DNA of 9,331 bases, taken from assembly GCA_030639665.1 (NCBI GenBank), contig DAOWCC010000094.1, forward strand, positions 1 to 9,331, read 5' to 3'. The position numbers and the translations under genes were made by a program. Below the pieces are notes generated by a model, which saw only the letters and a program-made list of their open reading frames with translations, ran no database searches and was not told the DNA's origin. The DNA comes from Elusimicrobiota bacterium. Lineage in GTDB: Bacteria; Elusimicrobiota; Elusimicrobia; Elusimicrobiales; UBA9959. Shown here piece by piece: positions 5,535 through 9,331 of the stretch (the stretch's first letter is position 1; each line of letters begins with the position of its first letter).

Positions 5535-6650
5535 TTATATTTTTAAAAGATAATTATAATATTCGTAAATTTTATCGCCCATAATTTCAGCGCTGAAATT
5601 ATTGTGAACAAATTCAATGCCGCTTGCTCTAAATTCATCCGTCTTTTGTTTATTATCCAAAACGGAAAGAATATTATCGGCAAGAGCTTGCCAATCTCCG
5701 GGCTTATATAAAACACCTGTCTTGCCGTTAATGACAATCTCTTTATTTCCTGAAATATCGCCGGCAATAACGCCAATACCCATGGCCATGGATTCTCTTA
5801 TGCTTCCCGAAAGAGCTTCTCCTTTAATGGCGCAATTAACGCTAATGGCTAAAGTTGAAATAATATCGCTGACATCATTTCTTAAACCCAATAAACGCAT
5901 TTTGTCTTCGGAAACGCCGATGGAAGCGGCAAGGGCGCGCATTTCAGGAGAATCAGTGGTTCTTCCCGCGAAAACAAAAATCACATCCTGCCGTTTTTTA
6001 AGAATTAAAGCCGCCGCCTTCAAAAGTATTTTTTGGCCTTTATGTTCGCTGAAATTACCGATAAGCCCGACCGCTTTGGCGCCGGGGGGCATTTTTAATT
6101 CTTCAAGGATTTTCGCGCTCGGCTCTCGCGGAGTAAAAATAGCGGTATCAACGCCGCTATAAACGGTAACAATTTTATTTTTATCAATGCCGTAATCAAG
6201 AAGAATCTTCTTAATGGAATCCGCCACCGCAACATAGCCGTTTATGAATTTATTTATATATTTTAAGCGAGCGAAAAAATGCGTTCTAATCGGATGAGAG
6301 ACGCGTCTTGTAACAATAAAAACGGGCTTTGACTTAGCAAAGAGTTTCGCGATAAGCCCCATGGCATGAGCTTTGGGATGATGAGCGTGAAGAACTTGAA
6401 TATTCTTTTCATCCAATAATTTGGCAAGCTTTAGCGCCTGCGAGATATCATAATCTCTTTTGGGCCGGAAATGTATGATTTCAAAATTCTCGGCTTTCGC
6501 CTTTTTCCATAAATCGCCGTTCTCGGGACAAGCTATGATATTTTCAATATTTTTCTTTCTTAACTCAATAGCCAAAGCCAAAGCCTGCGCCGCTCCGCCC
6601 GACCAGCCAAAACTCTCGCTTATATGCATTACTTTGATTTTATTATTCAT
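5535..6650 (-). CDS. GT4-type (GT-B fold) glycosyltransferase
   Basis: It is predicted to transfer a sugar from a nucleotide-sugar donor to a lipid-linked or polysaccharide acceptor on the cytoplasmic side of the membrane. The N-terminal Rossmann domain carries the glycine loop GWSGGAAQALAL (15-26) and HAHHPKAHAMG (88-98). The C-terminal domain begins with VGLIGNFSEHKGQKILLKAA (204-223) and has the EX7E motif at Glu278-Glu286, followed by a conserved GVIAGDISGNKEIV stretch. The 371 residues are full length for the family. The ATG is well set by AGGA four bases upstream. It is the only sugar gene in the window, so acceptor and pathway (lipopolysaccharide, capsule or a glycolipid) cannot be told. 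The antiporter follows 33 nt downstream on the same strand. Confidence 0.9.
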   Translation of the reverse strand: MNNKIKVMHISESFGWSGGAAQALALAIELRKKNIENIIACPENGDLWKKAKAENFEIIHFRPKRDYDISQALKLAKLLDEKNIQVLHAHHPKAHAMGLIAKLFAKSKPVFIVTRRVSHPIRTHFFARLKYINKFINGYVAVADSIKKILLDYGIDKNKIVTVYSGVDTAIFTPREPSAKILEELKMPPGAKAVGLIGNFSEHKGQKILLKAAALILKKRQDVIFVFAGRTTDSPEMRALAASIGVSEDKMRLLGLRNDVSDIISTLAISVNCAIKGEALSGSIRESMAMGIGVIAGDISGNKEIVINGKTGVLYKPGDWQALADNILSVLDNKQKTDEFRASGIEFVHNNFSAEIMGDKIYEYYNYLLKI

Positions 6651-6681
6651 AGGGTCCTAAATTTTCGGGGGCCAAAAAACC

Positions 6682-6735
6682 ATGCTCACATAGGCCTTTA
6701 TGCTCAAGTAATTCCTAATGCTATGCTGTAGATTA
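6682..6735 (+). repeat. Weak 18-base periodic repeat (ATGCT)
   Basis: ATGCT recurs at 6682, 6700 and 6718, exactly 18 bases apart, and the first two extend to ATGCTCA. An extra ATGCT lies at 6723. Apart from these words the units agree only partly (about 11 of 18 between the first two). It may be a decayed tandem repeat or spaced operator half-sites. Confidence 0.3.
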
Positions 6736-6737
6736 TA
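6732..6737 (-). promoter_or_regulatory. Possible -10 element for the glycosyltransferase gene
   Basis: The minus strand reads TATAAT, about 80 bases upstream of the glycosyltransferase ATG. The -35 region at the correct spacing is a poor match to TTGACA. The implied leader would carry the 18-base periodic repeat at 6682-6735. Confidence 0.25.
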
Positions 6738-6758
6738 GTAAATATGGAGTTTGACCAC

Positions 6759-6798
6759 TTAGGCTATTAGGTAACAAGGTTATTTGGCTATTAGTCGC
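6759..6798 (+). repeat. Degenerate period-8 tandem array (TTAGGCTA)
   Basis: Five 8-base units start at 6759, 6767, 6775, 6783 and 6791. GG occupies the same place in the first four, and the word GGCTATTAG is repeated exactly at 6762-6770 and 6786-6794. It lies about 60 bases upstream of the secreted-protein start. The rest of the 6651-6857 spacer holds the possible -10 element for the opposite gene and no clear promoter for this one. Confidence 0.6.
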
Positions 6799-6857
6799 GA
6801 CAAAACAATTTGTACCCTTTAAAAGTCTCAGTGCGGAGTTATGGAACAAAAAAAATT

Positions 6858-8453
6858 ATGATTAAAAAAGTAATCCTTATTCTTATAACAATTTCTTTTC
6901 TTTCCGGCAGTTTATTAAGCGCGCAAAGTCTTGAAAACATGTCAATGACAGACTTGAAACCGCAAATGAACGACATTTATATCCCAAGTATTAAAACTAA
7001 AGCAGCGGATAGCTCAGCTTATAATTTTTATCCCTATGACCCTTTAATTCCGCTATCGGCTTTTGAAAGAGATATAGCAAAAGCCATAAATATTCCCGGT
7101 ATAGACAACACTTTGAGATACGCGATTAAATTCAGGCAATACGCCTATACGCCCAATGATCTTCAAAGCGATGTTTCTCTTTTAACTTATACCAAAGCCA
7201 TTCCAAAAACTTTATTCAAAGTCTTATTCGGCATAATTGATAATCCCACAAATGGCAATGCCGCCGTTTATAATGAAGAAAATCCCGTAATCGAAGACGC
7301 GCCCCAAGAAAATATTCTTCCGACGGAAGAAGATATAATGGCGATGGATATTGATGAAGAAGAAAAAGAAAGACTTATCATACAAATCAAAAACAGCAAT
7401 ATGATGATACAAGGAAGAGTAAATCCTTTAAGAGTAAAGCAAATGGTTAAAATGTTTACTCAAATAATACATGAAGAAAATTTAAACGGGATAAAGCCTA
7501 AGTATGGAGCTCCTCATGGCTGGAGCCCCGAATTTATCCGCTACTGTAAAAAAAGAGGTGAAATTATTCCGCTTACTTTTTCAAAGCTTCTAATGGCGCT
7601 TTCAAGCGGAGTAACGGCCCGCCATATGTACACGGGTAAAGAGGAAGCTCTTAGAAACTATATCCTTTCAAAAGAAGACGCGAGTGTTACTTTAGATCAG
7701 ATGTTTAGGGAAAGTTATATCTTAAACAACGGCGATGTTTATCTAACCATATTAACGCCTTTAAATATTCTTTCAGACGCCTGGCGTCATCCCGACAGAA
7801 ATAAATTGGCCGTAACCAGAAAACTTTCTCTTATCACCAATTTTTATAATGGCAAAGGAGATAAATTCGGCTCATGGTATCATTTGCACGGCATAATACT
7901 TTACGGCTATGTAAAGGGAAGCTTTAAAGCCACTCTGATCGGACATATAGAAAGCGCGGGCAGTCATATGCTGGGCGAAGGGCCGGAACAACAAGAGGAT
8001 TATGTAAACGCCAAGGGCGGAAGAATAGGCGCTAAAATCGCGAAAATAATTAAAAAAGAAAAATATCTTGATTTTGACGCGCAGGGAATAAATTATTGCG
8101 ACCCTGAAGTTTATTTAAATCTCACCGAAGACTATAGAGACAGGCTTGAGATAATAAACAGCAAAGATTTTCAAACCACGCTCTCTTTTGAAAGATTATG
8201 GATTAAAAGTCTGAACAAAGATTATCTTAATTGCAAAATAGAGGTGATGTATAACGATTATTCGGGCAAAATTAATTCCAGGAATCTTATTGTGAGAGAA
8301 AATGTTTCCATATTAAAAGGGAAAAAATACATCGTATCGATTAATAGCGTTAATCCCGTGGAAAGAGCAAGAGCTTTTATAACGGGCTGTTCAAATCAAC
8401 CGGATCAGGCCATTGAAGATTATGACCCTTTTGCCGAAGATGACAATTATTAA
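6858..8453 (+). CDS. Predicted secreted protein of unknown function
   Basis: I do not recognise this family. The 531-residue product starts with a typical Sec signal peptide: MIKK, a hydrophobic core to about residue 18, and a signal peptidase I site LSA at 20-22 before Gln23. The mature part has no further membrane segment and is probably periplasmic, outer-membrane-associated or exported. An acidic low-complexity stretch lies at 140-172 (EENPVIEDAP and DIDEEEKE). The most conserved-looking part is about 334-398, with GDKFGSWYHLHGIILYGYV, then IESAGSH and NAKGGRIGAKIAK. The C-terminus is acidic (DYDPFAEDDNY). I chose ATG 6858 because the signal peptide starts there; a longer in-frame reading from TTG 6810 would put a charged stretch before it. 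GGAG at 6835-6838 is rather far (19 nt) from this ATG. It is transcribed away from the glycosyltransferase and is followed 89 nt later by an alcohol dehydrogenase. Confidence 0.75.
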   Translation: MIKKVILILITISFLSGSLLSAQSLENMSMTDLKPQMNDIYIPSIKTKAADSSAYNFYPYDPLIPLSAFERDIAKAINIPGIDNTLRYAIKFRQYAYTPNDLQSDVSLLTYTKAIPKTLFKVLFGIIDNPTNGNAAVYNEENPVIEDAPQENILPTEEDIMAMDIDEEEKERLIIQIKNSNMMIQGRVNPLRVKQMVKMFTQIIHEENLNGIKPKYGAPHGWSPEFIRYCKKRGEIIPLTFSKLLMALSSGVTARHMYTGKEEALRNYILSKEDASVTLDQMFRESYILNNGDVYLTILTPLNILSDAWRHPDRNKLAVTRKLSLITNFYNGKGDKFGSWYHLHGIILYGYVKGSFKATLIGHIESAGSHMLGEGPEQQEDYVNAKGGRIGAKIAKIIKKEKYLDFDAQGINYCDPEVYLNLTEDYRDRLEIINSKDFQTTLSFERLWIKSLNKDYLNCKIEVMYNDYSGKINSRNLIVRENVSILKGKKYIVSINSVNPVERARAFITGCSNQPDQAIEDYDPFAEDDNY

Positions 8454-8497
8454 GCTAACCTAAAATACACTCGTAAATTTAATACAATAAAAAACAA

Positions 8498-8530
8498 GCG
8501 TTAATGGCGTTAATAGCGTTAGTAGCGTTT
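8498..8530 (+). repeat. Period-9 tandem repeat next to the alcohol dehydrogenase ribosome site
   Basis: GCGTTAATG (8498-8506), GCGTTAATA (8507-8515), GCGTTAGTA (8516-8524) and a partial GCGTTT (8525-8530) follow without gaps. The array runs directly into the Shine-Dalgarno sequence AAAGGAG at 8531-8537, so it must lie in the mRNA leader or the promoter region of the next gene. Confidence 0.8.
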
Positions 8531-8542
8531 AAAGGAGATTGT

Positions 8543-9331
8543 ATGGAAAATTTTTTATTTTATAATCCCACTAAAATAATATTCGGCAAGAGAACAATTA
8601 AAAACACGGCTAGAGAGATTAAGCGCTATGGCAAGAAACCTTTGCTTGTTTACGGCGCGGCCAGCATAAAAAAAACCGGCCTCTACGATAAAATCGTTAA
8701 TATACTGAAAGAAAATGATATTGATTTTGTAGAGCATGAGGGCGTAAAATCAAATCCTGTTCTCTCTCACACTCAAGAAGGAATAGAAAAAGCGCGCAAG
8801 CACCATTGCGATATGATTTTAGCCGTCGGGGGCGGAAGCGTTATAGATGAAGGAAAGGCGATTGCGGCGGGCGTTTTATATGAAGGCGATGTCTGGGATT
8901 TCTTTACGGGAAAGGGGAACATAAAAAAAGCTCTGCCTCTTTTGACGGTTTTAACAATAGCGGCCACGGGCTCTGAAATGAACGCGGGATGCGTGATAAC
9001 AAAAGAAGAGACGCGGCAGAAATTCTCGGCTCACTCGCCGCATTTTTTTCCAAAGGCTTCAATACTTGATCCTGAAAACACCATGAGCGTTTCTAGGGAA
9101 TATACGGCATACGGAGTGATAGACGCTTTAAGCCATGTCTTTGAAGGCTATTTCAGCACGCAAAACGACACAGCTTTTATTACGGATGAAATATGCGAGG
9201 GTATTTGCAGAACATTGATAAAATCAATGGACATTCTGAATGAAGATCCTTTAAACTATAATGCGCGGGCCAATATCATGTGGTCGGCAACCTTGGCTTT
9301 AAACAGTCTTCAAAGAGCGGGTTATAAAAAC
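8543..9331 (+). CDS. Iron-containing alcohol dehydrogenase, BdhA/YqhD-like (partial, cut by window end)
   Basis: It is predicted to reduce aldehydes or ketones to alcohols with NAD(P)H in the cytoplasm. The visible 263 residues begin MENFLFYNPTKIIFGK, the usual start of this group. They contain the cofactor-binding GGGSVID at 96-102, TIAATGSEMN at 138-147 and the metal-site segment YGVIDALSHVFEGYF at 190-204. Asp194 and His198 in that segment are the first two metal ligands. The remaining two histidine ligands and the rest of the helical C-terminal domain lie beyond the window, as the family is about 385 residues. AAAGGAG five bases before the ATG fixes the start. A 9-bp tandem repeat abuts this site. 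Butanol-type or broad aldehyde reductase activity cannot be told apart from sequence. Confidence 0.92.
   Translation, partial: MENFLFYNPTKIIFGKRTIKNTAREIKRYGKKPLLVYGAASIKKTGLYDKIVNILKENDIDFVEHEGVKSNPVLSHTQEGIEKARKHHCDMILAVGGGSVIDEGKAIAAGVLYEGDVWDFFTGKGNIKKALPLLTVLTIAATGSEMNAGCVITKEETRQKFSAHSPHFFPKASILDPENTMSVSREYTAYGVIDALSHVFEGYFSTQNDTAFITDEICEGICRTLIKSMDILNEDPLNYNARANIMWSATLALNSLQRAGYKN

Noticed and set aside
6751..6777. TTGACC at 6751 as a -35 box for the secreted-protein gene
   Set aside because: No acceptable -10 hexamer lies 15-19 bases downstream, and the region is occupied by the period-8 array.
6810..6857. N-terminal extension of the secreted protein from TTG 6810
   Set aside because: It would place 16 residues, including several basic ones, before a complete signal peptide that begins at ATG 6858.
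6841..6861. Mini-ORF (MEQKKL) whose TGA stop overlaps the ATG of the secreted protein
   Set aside because: GGAG is only two bases before its ATG, and a six-codon frame in A-rich DNA is expected by chance. A translational-coupling role would be guesswork.

Overview
The window is a 9.3 kb piece of an AT-rich bacterial genome. Proteins carry a lipoprotein signal, a Sec signal peptide and a GT4 glycosyltransferase, and Shine-Dalgarno use is patchy. Together with the repeat-filled spacers this suggests an uncultured Gram-negative-type lineage (Elusimicrobiota- or Omnitrophota-like is my guess). No marker gene here settles the taxonomy.

Layout. Bases 1-57 are probably the last codons of an upstream gene. 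Bases 58-255 are a spacer made of short degenerate tandem repeats and one perfect hairpin. Bases 256-3787 are a tight plus-strand operon: lipoprotein substrate-binding protein, SsuC/TauC-type permease, ABC ATPase with a C-terminal TOBE-like domain, and a DUF4213/DUF364 protein (putative heavy-metal chelation family). Gaps are 7 nt, a 10-nt overlap and 1 nt, so the four products very likely act together in importing and handling one ligand, perhaps a metal or metal chelate. Bases 3788-4181 form a convergent non-coding gap. It contains two strong 12-13 bp hairpins, and it is bounded on the DUF364 side by the gene's 3' end and, 272 bp later, by a second imperfect copy of that same 3' end. On the minus strand follow a cation:proton antiporter (5501-4182) and, upstream of it, a GT4 glycosyltransferase (6650-5535). 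Bases 6651-6857 are a divergent spacer. On the plus strand come an unrecognised 531-residue secreted protein (6858-8453) and the first 263 codons of an iron-containing alcohol dehydrogenase (8543 to the window end).

The most unusual content lies between the genes. Almost every spacer of useful size carries a degenerate tandem array of period 7, 8 or 9 bp, each with a different word. Two of the period-7 arrays are copies of one another and sit just after two different stop codons in the same sense orientation. The 272-bp structured block at the end of the DUF364 gene looks either like a small inserted element that re-created the gene end, or like the scar of a lost tandem copy of the gene.
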